64,000 bases of DNA from Clostridia bacterium (GCA_017466365.1 JAFTUG010000007.1:62001-126000); one strand, 5' to 3'. Shown: positions 1-7,868, counted from the stretch's first letter. Program-made: numbers and translations. Notes: generated from the letters alone by a model not told the origin.

Positions 1-145
1 CATCTTCATTCTTAAATGCCTCAATTATTCTTTCAGCACCGATATGCGAATGATATGTATACTGCTGATTAAGGCTTATTAAAGATTTGTTGTTCGGAAA
101 TAGAGTCAAAAGAATTGCAACTATACTGACAATGATTTTTGACAT
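1..145 (-). CDS. Partial small exported protein (N-terminus only)
   Basis: The first 48 codons of a minus-strand gene that runs off the left edge. The reading starts with a hydrophobic export or anchor segment (MSKIIVSIVAILLTLFP) and continues with a polar helix containing GAERIIEAFKNED. That second segment resembles the start of small clostridial lipoprotein-like domains of the DUF5104 type, but too little is present to assign it. ATG at 145 is the chosen start. The frame stays open some codons upstream and the Shine-Dalgarno site is weak, so a slightly earlier start is possible. A good promoter lies about 80 bases upstream (226-254). Coding status is likely; function unknown. Confidence 0.55.
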   Translation of the reverse strand, partial: MSKIIVSIVAILLTLFPNNKSLISLNQQYTYHSHIGAERIIEAFKNED

Positions 146-225
146 ATAAAAGCCTACTACATCAATCAGCAGACAATTATCTGATTGATTAAAAATTTAT
201 GTAAAATCAAGTTTTCAACAACCAT

Positions 226-254
226 ATTTTATCATATCTGCAATGCATTTTCAA
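226..254 (-). promoter_or_regulatory. Sigma-A-type promoter for the partial gene at the left edge
   Basis: On the minus strand TTGAAA (249-254) and TAAAAT (226-231) are separated by 17 bp. The predicted leader of about 75 nt contains a perfect 9-bp inverted repeat (ATCAATCAG at 161-169, CTGATTGAT at 181-189). Confidence 0.45.
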
Positions 255-312
255 GCAAGTCGAGTTTTCATTTTGTTAATTTGCAAAATTGATACAAAGC
301 AAGGGGTTATTT

Positions 313-1053
313 TTATAACTCAAATCTCTTATAAAGCCAGTTTGCGCAAAGCTCAAACCATCCTTTGAGATGAGCGTTATATTCTTCTTCTGCTTTTGAA
401 TAAACGGTATGGTCGGCAAGGGAGAAGCCGTGATATCCCTTTTCATAAATATGGATTTCAAAGGGAATCTTTGTCTTTTCAAGCGCAGATGCATATGCAA
501 GAGAATTTTCAATGGGAACACAGCTATCCTCACAAGCCGCAACAATAATTGCAGGAGGTGTTTTATCGTCAACCTCTTTCTCAAGTGAAGGCACGGGAAA
601 AGCAAGAATTCTGCTGATTGATTCAAGAATGCATGGATAAATCAGAATGCTTGCATTCGGGCGGATATCACCCATTGTTGAAACTGCAGCGCAGAGATGA
701 CCGCCTGCGGAAAAGCCTATTGAAGCGATTTTTTCTTTGTCGACGCTCCATTCTTCTGCATTTTCGTGAATGATTTTCATTGCCTCATTCACGTCTGCCA
801 TGGGCATTGAGAAATCATAGCCGTCTTTCGCAAGACCAACTGTATAGCGAAGCACAAAGGCTGCATATCCCTTTGCAAGGAAAGCAAGAGCAATCGGTTC
901 AGTCTCACGGTCCGAGCAAAAGCGGTAGCCTCCGCCCGGAATAACAAGAACACCAGGTCTTATCTTCATGCGGGGCATCTCGGGCGATGCATCAGGAAGA
1001 TACACCGTAAGATTTGCTTTTTCGTTTGTTAATTCTATCTTAATTGTTTTCAT
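313..1053 (-). CDS. Alpha/beta-hydrolase esterase (acetyl-xylan esterase-like)
   Basis: A 246-residue cytoplasmic alpha/beta hydrolase without a signal peptide. An oxyanion-hole motif PGGGY lies at residues 39-43, the nucleophile elbow GFSAGG at 113-118 (Ser115), an acid Asp176 in AACEDS, and His208 in GYHGF, giving a complete Ser-Asp-His triad. The architecture matches short-chain acetyl esterases of the BD-FAE/acetyl-xylan esterase group, which deacetylate sugars or oligosaccharides; the substrate here is inference. It is the last gene of a compact minus-strand operon: its ATG follows the stop of the Fe-S protein gene by one base, so translational coupling is likely. Confidence 0.8.
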   Translation of the reverse strand: MKTIKIELTNEKANLTVYLPDASPEMPRMKIRPGVLVIPGGGYRFCSDRETEPIALAFLAKGYAAFVLRYTVGLAKDGYDFSMPMADVNEAMKIIHENAEEWSVDKEKIASIGFSAGGHLCAAVSTMGDIRPNASILIYPCILESISRILAFPVPSLEKEVDDKTPPAIIVAACEDSCVPIENSLAYASALEKTKIPFEIHIYEKGYHGFSLADHTVYSKAEEEYNAHLKGWFELCANWLYKRFEL

Positions 1054-1054
1054 A

Positions 1055-1729
1055 TTATTCCTCTTTTGGTTGGTTTTTGGGGCAAACTTTCATGCAGATT
1101 CCGCAGACCGATCCTCTGCCGATATGCTGAAACTGCTTTTTCATATACTGACTGCATGCCTCGGGATTGAATATTTCTTCACGGGGAGTATCGGGAGTCC
1201 AGTCTCCGCCCTTTATTGCATGAGCAGGACAGGCTTTTACGCAGATATCACATCCGTTGCAAATACTTTCTGCAAGCTTGTTGTCGCATTCAAACGGACA
1301 ATCCGTAAAAAGCGTTCCCAAACGGACGTAGCTTCCGTATTCATTATGAAGAAACAGAGAATTTCTGCCAATTGAGCCGAGACCTGCAAGGCAGGCTCCT
1401 TTTTTATGGGAAAATCTCGCCATATAATTCCAGCCGTCTTTATTGATGCTCTGCGAAGCGGCAACGGTTATATATTTATAACCTTTTCTCTGAAGAAACA
1501 TACCTGCCTGCAAAAGCATTGAGTCAATAAACGCATTTATATTGCGGTAATGATTGAAATATGTATGAGTTGGCTCATCTTCGATTTCATCAATAATGCT
1601 TTCGGAAAGCCTTGCAACAATGCTTACACCGAATGGCAAAGTCTCCTCGCAGTCATCAACTCTGAAAAATCCGACATCGGCAACGCCTTTTTCAAGCAGA
1701 AAAGCCTTTAATTCTTCCTGAACGCTCAT
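1055..1729 (-). CDS. Double 4Fe-4S cluster protein, QueG-like (short form)
   Basis: A 224-residue protein. The central block around residues 105-145 (RFSHKKGACLAGLGSIGRNS and following) is typical of the epoxyqueuosine reductase-like family. Two ferredoxin clusters follow: CNGCDICVKACP, and a second set ending CGICMKVCP. True QueG is about 350-380 residues with extra C-terminal repeats, so this is a short relative, and tRNA queuosine activity cannot be assumed. The ATG overlaps the stop of prmA by one base (TAATG), indicating coupled translation. A generic label of 4Fe-4S double-cluster protein is safest. Confidence 0.75.
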   Translation of the reverse strand: MSVQEELKAFLLEKGVADVGFFRVDDCEETLPFGVSIVARLSESIIDEIEDEPTHTYFNHYRNINAFIDSMLLQAGMFLQRKGYKYITVAASQSINKDGWNYMARFSHKKGACLAGLGSIGRNSLFLHNEYGSYVRLGTLFTDCPFECDNKLAESICNGCDICVKACPAHAIKGGDWTPDTPREEIFNPEACSQYMKKQFQHIGRGSVCGICMKVCPKNQPKEE

Positions 1730-2655
1730 TATTTCGCCGCCTTTGCTTCAAAGCAGAGCCATCCGCCGCTCTCATGGCGTGCAATGACTTCAAGCCCGTT
1801 TTCTTTAAAAGCCGCAAGAACATCCTGCTCTCTGGGCTCGATAATTCCCGAAGTAATGAAAACGGCATCGGGATTCATAAAATCTTTGACATTCTTGCAA
1901 AGACCGATAATTATATCGGCAACAATATTTGCGGCAATAATATCGAATTTACCAGTTACCTTATCTGTAGTTGAGCCCTGAAGAACGGTAAACTTCGGCT
2001 CATCAAACCCGTTTGTTACGCCGTTTTCCTTTGCGGTTTTGACTGCGAGCGCATCAATATCAACGCCGACTGCGCTTTCCGCACCGAGAAGAAGCGATGC
2101 AACGGAAAGAATACCGCTTCCGCAGCCTACGTCGAGGACTGTTTTACCCGGATATGCGTATTTTTCAAGCGTTTCAAGGCAAAGACGCGTTGTATCGTGA
2201 GTTCCCGAACCGAAAGCGAGACCCGGTTCAAGATGAAGAACCGCTCTGCCCTGTGCATCATATTCATCCTCCCAAATGGGACGGATAAGAAGCCTTTCAC
2301 CCACGGGCATGGGCTTAAAATATTTTTTCCAGTTATTTTCCCAGTCGGCATTTTTGCAGATAACCTCGTCTATTTCGCAGTCGATACCTTCTGCAATGTA
2401 TCTTTCCTTAAGAAAAGAAACCGCCTCGGCGGGATTTTCTTCGGGCGAAACATAAACATGAACTATGCCCTTGCTTCTGTCTTTGGCGAGCAAGTCCTCG
2501 TCAATAAGGTCAATTCTCGCAATCTCCCATGCTTCCTGCTCAAGAGTGCGGTAATCCTCAATATAAATTCCGTAGGGGACAACCATTGATGCTATGTCCC
2601 CTGCTCTGTCAACATCATCTGCGTTGACGGTTATTTTGATTTCTGTCCAGTCCAT
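1729..2655 (-). CDS. prmA: Ribosomal protein L11 methyltransferase
   Basis: 308 residues, normal for PrmA, which trimethylates ribosomal protein L11 with S-adenosylmethionine. The N-terminal alpha/beta substrate domain (MDWTEIKITVNADDVDRAGD) is followed by a linker with the family motif LEPGLAFGSGTHDTT. The Rossmann methyltransferase domain carries SAM motif I (LDVGCGSGILS) and ANIVADIIIGL, the PrmA equivalent of the catalytic (N/D)PPY-like motif. The start is ATG preceded by a GGAGAT site. It sits between the DUF2804 gene (12-bp gap) and the Fe-S protein gene in a five-gene operon. Confidence 0.93.
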   Translation of the reverse strand: MDWTEIKITVNADDVDRAGDIASMVVPYGIYIEDYRTLEQEAWEIARIDLIDEDLLAKDRSKGIVHVYVSPEENPAEAVSFLKERYIAEGIDCEIDEVICKNADWENNWKKYFKPMPVGERLLIRPIWEDEYDAQGRAVLHLEPGLAFGSGTHDTTRLCLETLEKYAYPGKTVLDVGCGSGILSVASLLLGAESAVGVDIDALAVKTAKENGVTNGFDEPKFTVLQGSTTDKVTGKFDIIAANIVADIIIGLCKNVKDFMNPDAVFITSGIIEPREQDVLAAFKENGLEVIARHESGGWLCFEAKAAK

Positions 2656-2667
2656 TTCTATCTCCGA

Positions 2668-3696
2668 TTAATATTTATTATGTACATCCTCTGCAAAGCA
2701 AAGGCAGTCTTTTACTTCTATTACAGTACCGTCGTCAAGAACAGCCTTGCCGCTCATTCTGCCGAAAACCTGATGCTGGTCGGTTATGATAAACTTGACG
2801 TCGATTTTTGCTGCACGGTCAATAATGGGTACAAATTCCATTTCAAATCTGCCGTCACTCGATGTGAAGGTCCACGGGTCGGTATATCCGCTCTTGGGAA
2901 TGTTAAACGTTACATCATCAAGCTTATGGCACTTTCCGTCATAGAAAAGCATATTTTCGCTTGCGGCGGTTGTGTCACCGAAGCCGTAGCCGATATTGAA
3001 GCCGAAAGAATGGCCGTCAATATCCATGTTGCCCGAACCCCAGTACCATGTGTTATCGTATGTCCAGACGCCTCTGCCCCAGTCAAGAGTACCAAAATCG
3101 GTTGAGGGGTCAAAAACATAATCCTTGCCATCAAATGTAACCTTTCCGCTTGCTCTCATGCAGTTGATTTTCTGATTATAATAGAAAGCGGTTTTCTTTT
3201 CCTTCCAGGGAGTTGCGATAACCATTGTGTCCATATCGGGCTGTTCAAGAGTGATATCACATAAAAAATCCTTGCCGTCACAGAATTTCTTGAAGCTGCA
3301 TACTATTCTGCGCTTACCTTTGCTGACCTGAAATTCCATATCAAGACGTTTATCGTGATAAACCGTGTTACCCTTTTCGCTTGTTGAGGGAAGTTTAAAC
3401 TTACCCATGGGAAACGCATTGAGAATTGTTTCTGTATGCTCCCAGGGCTTTGAAAAATCAAGAAGAGTTGCAGACTGCAAGCCGATATATCCGTCATCGG
3501 AAAGAGTGAATGCAACGCCGAAATTATTCTTTTCGGAAATAACGAGGTAATAATCCCATTCTTTAATTCTGAATTTAGGGGCTTTGATTGCATTACGGTC
3601 ATAAATCTGATAAAGCTGCTTTGACCAGCCCGGCTCTCGAAGACTTCCGTCTTCTTTAAGCAATGGCTGAACCTTTGTTACTTCATGGTTTCTCAT
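2668..3696 (-). CDS. DUF2804 family protein
   Basis: A 342-residue soluble protein recognised as DUF2804 from the opening HEVTKVQPLLKEDGSLREPG, the central tryptophan-rich WGRGVWTYDNTWYWGSG and the phenylalanine-rich FGFNIGYGFGD. The family is beta-rich and has no established biochemical role; its pattern is lipocalin/hydroxyneurosporene synthase-like, which is an inference. No signal peptide. A strong AGGAGGAATATGC site precedes the ATG. It lies between the YhaM-type nuclease gene and prmA in the same operon, which gives no clear functional hint. Confidence 0.8.
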   Translation of the reverse strand: MRNHEVTKVQPLLKEDGSLREPGWSKQLYQIYDRNAIKAPKFRIKEWDYYLVISEKNNFGVAFTLSDDGYIGLQSATLLDFSKPWEHTETILNAFPMGKFKLPSTSEKGNTVYHDKRLDMEFQVSKGKRRIVCSFKKFCDGKDFLCDITLEQPDMDTMVIATPWKEKKTAFYYNQKINCMRASGKVTFDGKDYVFDPSTDFGTLDWGRGVWTYDNTWYWGSGNMDIDGHSFGFNIGYGFGDTTAASENMLFYDGKCHKLDDVTFNIPKSGYTDPWTFTSSDGRFEMEFVPIIDRAAKIDVKFIITDQHQVFGRMSGKAVLDDGTVIEVKDCLCFAEDVHNKY

Positions 3697-3710
3697 GCAT
3701 ATTCCTCCTG

Positions 3711-4685
3711 TTATTCGTTCATTAATTCCACAGCGCCGCTGTATGCTCTGCCGTGATTATAAAGATTTCTGTTTTCCAGTGCCCACTGTCTGGGAGTAAA
3801 CGCACCCTCTTCAACTGCCTCAACTGCCTGATGCATTTCATAAAGACGGGCATCCATTAAGTCAAGCTCGGAAAGAAGCTCGGCTTCAATGAACATAGGA
3901 AGCTTTGCCGCACCGAATTCCGGAGTGCCGTGATGCGAAATAAGCATATGCTCAACGAGAGTCAGTGTTTCATCGGATATTCCGATATTTCTTCCTGTTC
4001 TGTCAATATTTATCGCACCCATAACGAGGTGACCGAGAAGGTTACCCTTTGCGGTATATTCGCTTGCAATGCCCGTTGAAGAAACCTCAATTTCTTCGAT
4101 TTTAGCGATATCGTGAAGAATAGCACCGCTGCAAAGCAAATCATAATTTACAAATTTATATATTCTGCAAACACTTTCCGCAAGCCTTAAAATAGAAAGA
4201 GTATGCATAAGCAGTCCGCTTCTTACGGCATGGTGAAGATTCTTTGCTGCAGGCCAATAAAGAATTTTCTCTCTGTATTCCTCAATAACCGCAAAAACAA
4301 GCTTTTTAAGCTCATCATCCTTGAATGACTCAACGATTTTTTCAATCTCGGCAAGCATAACATCTCCCGTAAGACATGCAGAAGGAACATAGTCCTCAAT
4401 CATAACATTATCCTCGGGCAAAACCTGACGGATACGTTCAATCCTGAACTGCACTGTATCGTTAAACGGAACATAGGTGCCTCTTACCTTTACAAAATCA
4501 AACTTGCTATATTGATTTGTCGGAGACTCCTTATAATCCCAGAGCTTTGCGCTGATTTCGCCGCTGTTATCGGCAAGAACAAGGTCAAGATAAGGAACCC
4601 CCTTTGCGGTAAGCTTTTTTTCAACCGTTTTTATAAGGCAGTAGCCCTCGTGAGCGCCTGCCCCTCCGACGGGTGCAAAATTCAT
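3711..4685 (-). CDS. yhaM: 3'-5' exoribonuclease, YhaM family
   Basis: About 324 residues: an N-terminal OB-fold nucleic-acid-binding domain (roughly 10-115) and a C-terminal HD phosphohydrolase domain (roughly 155-290). HD motifs are visible as HHAVRSGLLMHT, GAILHDIAK and EHMLISHHGT. This two-domain layout is that of YhaM, a 3'-5' exoribonuclease involved in RNA turnover in Firmicutes. Two in-frame ATGs exist at 4694 and 4685. The second is preferred because the AAAGG site abuts the first but lies 7 bases from the second. It is the first gene of the operon continuing to the esterase. Confidence 0.85.
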   Translation of the reverse strand: MNFAPVGGAGAHEGYCLIKTVEKKLTAKGVPYLDLVLADNSGEISAKLWDYKESPTNQYSKFDFVKVRGTYVPFNDTVQFRIERIRQVLPEDNVMIEDYVPSACLTGDVMLAEIEKIVESFKDDELKKLVFAVIEEYREKILYWPAAKNLHHAVRSGLLMHTLSILRLAESVCRIYKFVNYDLLCSGAILHDIAKIEEIEVSSTGIASEYTAKGNLLGHLVMGAINIDRTGRNIGISDETLTLVEHMLISHHGTPEFGAAKLPMFIEAELLSELDLMDARLYEMHQAVEAVEEGAFTPRQWALENRNLYNHGRAYSGAVELMNE

Positions 4686-4782
4686 ATATATCATCCTTTC
4701 GGGTATATATTCATAGTTATAATTTATTGTAACATATAATTATATAAAACACAAACTCATTTTTGGAAATTTCAATTTTTTG

Positions 4783-4810
4783 TTGACAAATCCCATGCAA
4801 GTATTATAAT
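4783..4810 (+). promoter_or_regulatory. Promoter of the riboflavin transporter unit
   Basis: TTGACA (4783-4788), 16-bp spacer, TATAAT (4805-4810): both hexamers are consensus. Transcription should begin near 4817, just before the FMN riboswitch. Confidence 0.8.
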
Positions 4811-4818
4811 AAAGATAA

Positions 4819-4935
4819 CAGTTCTCGGGGCGGGGTGAGATTCCCCACCGGTGGTAGAGTCCACGAACCGTCGCAAGACGGCTGATGCGGTGAAATTCCG
4901 CAACCGACGGTATAGTCCGGATGATAGAGAATGCT
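4819..4935 (+). ncRNA. FMN riboswitch (RFN element)
   Basis: The conserved RFN core is readable in order: GTTCTCGGGGCGGGGTGAGA, TTCCCCACCGG, the arm CCGTCGCAAGACGG, then CTGATGCGGTGAAATTCCGC, CGACGGTATAGTCCGGATG and AGAGAA. It binds flavin mononucleotide. The terminator follows at once (4953-4980) and ribU begins at 5017, so FMN binding should terminate transcription before the riboflavin transporter gene. Confidence 0.96.
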
Positions 4936-4952
4936 GATTGAACAAGCATTTC

Positions 4953-4980
4953 GCCCTGCATTTTTGCAGGGCTTTTTTGT
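4953..4980 (+). terminator. Expression-platform terminator of the FMN riboswitch
   Basis: Perfect 8-bp stem GCCCTGCA/TGCAGGGC with a TTTT loop, followed by a T-run. It lies between the aptamer and ribU and is expected to form when FMN is bound. Confidence 0.9.
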
Positions 4981-5016
4981 TTTTATCGGCATCTCCGAGC
5001 GAAGGGAGATAAAATT

Positions 5017-5586
5017 ATGAAAACAAACCAACAAAAAGTTATCCGCACCGCAATAATGGCAATGCTCACGGCGCTTTCGATAGTGTCGCTCTATGTTATC
5101 AAATTCCCGCTGATACCTGCCGCACCGTTTCTTGAATATGATGCAGCGGATATCCCCATTCTTATCGGTTCAATGCTTCTCGGGCCCGTTTCGGGCATTG
5201 TTATCCTTCTTGCAGTTTGCATCATTCAGGCTATAACCGTAAGCGCATCCAGCGGCTGGATAGGCTTTCTTATGCACTTTATCGCTTCGTCGGTGCTCAT
5301 ACTTACCGCATCATTCATTTACAAGAAAAAGAAAACAACGGTAAGTCTTATTATCGGTCTTGTCATCGGTTCGCTTGCGATGACCGCAGTTATGATTCCT
5401 CTCAATCTTATTTTTACGGGAATTTTCATGGGTGCAGGCACGCAGACCGTTATCGGAATGCTTATCCCTGCAATCATACCGTTCAATCTTCTCAAAGCAG
5501 GAATAAATTCCGCCGTAACTTTTGCCGTTTTCCTTCCCATATCTGGAATACTCAAAAAATATGTTAAGGGCGCTGAAAAAGAATGA
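5017..5586 (+). CDS. ribU: Riboflavin ECF transporter S component
   Basis: A 189-residue integral membrane protein with about six hydrophobic segments. The segment FLEYDAADIPILIGSMLLGP is characteristic of RibU, the substrate-binding S component that uses a shared energising module (EcfA/A'/T) for riboflavin uptake. The energising genes are not in this window. Control by the FMN riboswitch directly upstream supports the substrate. A GAAGGGAGATAAAATT site precedes the ATG. The last codons overlap the downstream glycosylase gene (ATGA), so the two are co-translated. Confidence 0.93.
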   Translation: MKTNQQKVIRTAIMAMLTALSIVSLYVIKFPLIPAAPFLEYDAADIPILIGSMLLGPVSGIVILLAVCIIQAITVSASSGWIGFLMHFIASSVLILTASFIYKKKKTTVSLIIGLVIGSLAMTAVMIPLNLIFTGIFMGAGTQTVIGMLIPAIIPFNLLKAGINSAVTFAVFLPISGILKKYVKGAEKE

Positions 5587-6059
5587 TAGTTCACCCCATT
5601 CCGCCGCTGTTTGACGAGAATTCAAAAACACTTATCCTCGGCTCATTTCCATCGGTAAAATCAAGAGAAGCAGAATTCTTCTACGGTCATCCGCAGAACA
5701 GATTTTGGTCAGTTTTAGCTGAATTGCACGGAGTTAAAAAACCCGAAACTGTTGAAGAAAAGAAAAAGCTTGTTCTCGAAAATAATCTTGCTTTATGGGA
5801 TGTTATCCAATCATGCGAAATAGTAGGAAGCTCCGACAGCTCCATAAGCAACGTAACGGCAAATGACCTTTCGATTATCATAAACAACAGCAAGGTCGAT
5901 AAAATTTTTGTCAACGGTAAAACGGCAGAAAAATATTATAATAAATATACTTATCCCAAAACAGGAATTAAGGCGATATGCCTTCCGTCAACAAGCCCCG
6001 CAAATGCGGCATGGAGCCTTGCGAGACTTGTTGAAGCATGGAAAATAATCAATGAATAA
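5583..6059 (+). CDS. DNA-deoxyinosine glycosylase (uracil-DNA glycosylase superfamily)
   Basis: 158 residues with the opening IPPLFDENSKTLILGSFPSV and FFYGHPQNRFW, typical of hypoxanthine-DNA glycosylases (UDG family 6), which excise deaminated adenine from DNA. The later segments LALWDVIQSCEIVGSSDSSI and FVNGKTAEKYY fit the same fold, and CLPSTSPANA resembles the C-terminal UDG motif. It overlaps ribU by four bases and is therefore under the FMN riboswitch, an odd pairing with no obvious metabolic reason. A strong hairpin follows the stop. Confidence 0.85.
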   Translation: MIVHPIPPLFDENSKTLILGSFPSVKSREAEFFYGHPQNRFWSVLAELHGVKKPETVEEKKKLVLENNLALWDVIQSCEIVGSSDSSISNVTANDLSIIINNSKVDKIFVNGKTAEKYYNKYTYPKTGIKAICLPSTSPANAAWSLARLVEAWKIINE

Positions 6060-6061
6060 TA

Positions 6062-6107
6062 AAAAACCGATGTATGTTCATGCTCTGAACACACATCGGT
6101 TTTTTAT
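6062..6107. terminator. Bidirectional terminator between the glycosylase and the small-peptide operon
   Basis: The arms AAACCGATGT and ACATCGGTTT with inner pairing ATGTTCA/TGAACA form a long hairpin flanked by A-runs on the left and T-runs on the right. It can therefore serve the converging genes on both strands. Confidence 0.85.
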
Positions 6108-6110
6108 TGA

Positions 6111-6200
6111 TTACCCGAAAAATGCTGCACATTCCCTGAAAAGGTCAGCAATTGCAAGAAACGGAAAAAAAGGCAGTATAAGTAAAAATATGGCTCCCAT
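6111..6200 (-). CDS. 29-residue hydrophobic peptide, third gene of a small-peptide operon
   Basis: A 29-codon reading frame with sequence starting MGAIFLLILPFFPFLAIADL and ending FFG. Coding is supported by a textbook site GGAGGAAG six to eight bases before the ATG, placed immediately after the stop codon of the 283-residue gene, and by the terminator just downstream. It is one membrane helix with almost no polar residues. It shares the pattern LPF...FR...FG with the C-terminal tail of the upstream protein (SLPFIIIGRLIEYPFRMMFG), suggesting a common membrane element. Function unknown; a small membrane subunit, a toxin-like peptide or an export-related peptide are all possible. Confidence 0.55.
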   Translation of the reverse strand: MGAIFLLILPFFPFLAIADLFRECAAFFG

Positions 6201-6210
6201 TACTTCCTCC

Positions 6211-7062
6211 TTAAATTTCTCCGAACATCATACGGAACGGATATTCTATTAATCTTCCTATAATTATAAAAGGCAAAGAAACTGCTACATAAATGCCTTC
6301 TGCAGTCCACATTCCAGCCAGCAAAAAGTTTTCCGCAGATTTTTCTGCACTCTCAAAATATTTTCTGAAAGACAAGCCAAAAGCATCAATAAATGATGAA
6401 GGCTGATATTCAGATATTTGAGTCCACGCCTCATCAACCTGATTGCGTTCACCGTCATACAATCTGAGGTAGCCGTTACCCGTTTTATTTGCGGTGATTG
6501 TCATTCCGTCAACATCAACAGCATATTCTCTGCTGTCGTAGTTTTCTATATCAAAGCCGTTGAGAAACAACTCTTTTTCGTATCCGACGGGCAAAAGTAT
6601 TTCATCCGTCATATCCGTTTCGCTGTATTCCATGAACCAATAGCTTTCTTCGCAGAATTCCGGTGATGCAGCCAGAGAGTCCGTTGAATTGAAAATCAGC
6701 TCCAAGATGTTTTTGCTTTCATGTGTTACGGTAAGTCTGTATTCCGTATTTTCGGCAAACAAACTGTTATCAACCGAAAATATAACTTTTTCATCTGTGA
6801 TGCGATAATCATAATCATCTGCGGAAACAGAAAGAATTTTTGTTCCGCCTTCTGCAAGTTCAATTTCATAGGCAAATCCCCATTCGGGACATTCGTTTAT
6901 GTAGTAAAGTGCGAGTTTGCCGTCAAAAATCTTAACGCCGCTGAATATAAGTTCTTCTGCCGTATAAATCTCTTCATCTGCCGCAAATCCGCTTAAAGAA
7001 AAAGAAAAAAGCAATATCGTCAGCGCCAGAAGAATTGCTGTGAATTTTTTGATATTTTTCAT
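6211..7062 (-). CDS. Exported protein with C-terminal membrane helix, unknown function
   Basis: 283 residues. A signal peptide (MKNIKKFTAILLALTILLFS, probable cleavage near GFAA-DEE) is followed by about 200 residues predicted to be mostly beta-strand, acidic and without cysteines. The protein ends in a hydrophobic helix GIYVAVSLPFIIIGRL and an aromatic tail EYPFRMMFGEI. The likely topology is an extracytoplasmic domain anchored at its C-terminus, with no sortase motif or lipobox. It lies between two tiny hydrophobic reading frames: its Shine-Dalgarno site overlaps the stop of the 49-residue frame, and the site of the 29-residue frame abuts its own stop. I do not recognise the family. Confidence 0.8.
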   Translation of the reverse strand: MKNIKKFTAILLALTILLFSFSLSGFAADEEIYTAEELIFSGVKIFDGKLALYYINECPEWGFAYEIELAEGGTKILSVSADDYDYRITDEKVIFSVDNSLFAENTEYRLTVTHESKNILELIFNSTDSLAASPEFCEESYWFMEYSETDMTDEILLPVGYEKELFLNGFDIENYDSREYAVDVDGMTITANKTGNGYLRLYDGERNQVDEAWTQISEYQPSSFIDAFGLSFRKYFESAEKSAENFLLAGMWTAEGIYVAVSLPFIIIGRLIEYPFRMMFGEI

Positions 7063-7072
7063 TTTATCCTCC

Positions 7073-7222
7073 TCAAAAACTTACCATGCCTGAAAAATAA
7101 TCTACCCAGACCTCTGCAGCTTCGCCAAAAGGTGCGAGAATATTTGAAAGAGCAAAACCTGCAATTTCAAAAGGCGCCGTTAAAACCAAAAGCGGCCAAA
7201 AAAGTACAAGCAGAACACCCAT
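7073..7222 (-). CDS. 49-residue hydrophobic peptide, first gene of a small-peptide operon
   Basis: Begins MGVLLVLFWPLLVLTAPFEI and continues to a more polar C-terminus with GEAAEVWVDYFSG. An AAAGGAGAT site lies eight bases before the ATG. The stop codon overlaps the Shine-Dalgarno sequence of the next gene (283 residues), so translation is probably coupled. The peptide is one membrane helix plus a short amphipathic tail. Like the 29-residue peptide it starts MG and is rich in P and F. Not recognised. Confidence 0.55.
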   Translation of the reverse strand: MGVLLVLFWPLLVLTAPFEIAGFALSNILAPFGEAAEVWVDYFSGMVSF

Positions 7223-7514
7223 TATAATATCTCCTTTCTGAATTAATCAGGACTTTTGTCCCCCCTGTGCCTATATAATACTCCGAAAAATATTAATAAA
7301 CAATTACGCAAACCATTATGATTTGATTATGAAATTTCTAAAATTATTATGAAATTCTTAACATCACACCTCGAAAAAGAATATATTGGTAACAGAAGGA
7401 CAGGCAAATTTGAAATTTTTTGCTCCCCGATTTCATTTCTGCGTTTATTTTGCCTGCCGTGTGCCAAAAATAGTGGTGAAAGTTAAACTTTTTTACATTC
7501 GGAGAGTGATCAAA

Positions 7515-7868
7515 TTGACCGTTAAACGGGGAGAAATTTACTATGCGGACTTAAGTCCCGTCATAGGCTCGGAGCAAGGCGGCACAAGACCCGTGCTGAT
7601 TGTTCAAAACGATGTCGGAAATAAATTCAGTCCGACGGTTATAGCCGCCGCAATAACAAGCCAGAGATTCAAAACAAGCCTGCCGACACACATAAGAGTC
7701 AATGCCGACGGTTGCGGACTTGCAAAGGATTCCATAGTTTTGCTTGAACAGGTACGTACTCTCGACAAAAAGAGGTTGAGAGAAAAAATGGGCATTCTTG
7801 ATGAAACCGATATGGTCAGGGTTGACAAAGCTTTGTCGGTAAGCTTGGGAATAGGAGTTGCTGAATAA
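7515..7868 (+). CDS. mazF: MazF/PemK-family endoribonuclease toxin
   Basis: 117 residues when read from TTG at 7515, chosen because GGAG at 7501-7504 is well spaced and the product then matches the usual length of the NdoA/MazF group. The signature VKRGEIYYADLSPVIGSEQG, TRPVLIVQND and the conserved SPTVIAAAITSQ are all present. MazF enzymes cut mRNA at short specific sequences. No MazE-like antitoxin is visible: the preceding 290 bases hold no plausible gene. Just upstream is a small palindrome AAAGT-TAA-ACTTT (7479-7491), and a longer inverted repeat (CAGGCAAA near 7401, TTTGCCTG near 7449) could be involved in regulation. Confidence 0.9.
   Translation: MTVKRGEIYYADLSPVIGSEQGGTRPVLIVQNDVGNKFSPTVIAAAITSQRFKTSLPTHIRVNADGCGLAKDSIVLLEQVRTLDKKRLREKMGILDETDMVRVDKALSVSLGIGVAE

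Noticed and set aside
1055..1729. Full epoxyqueuosine reductase QueG
   Set aside because: The protein is about 130-150 residues shorter than QueG, so only a QueG-like double-cluster label is given.
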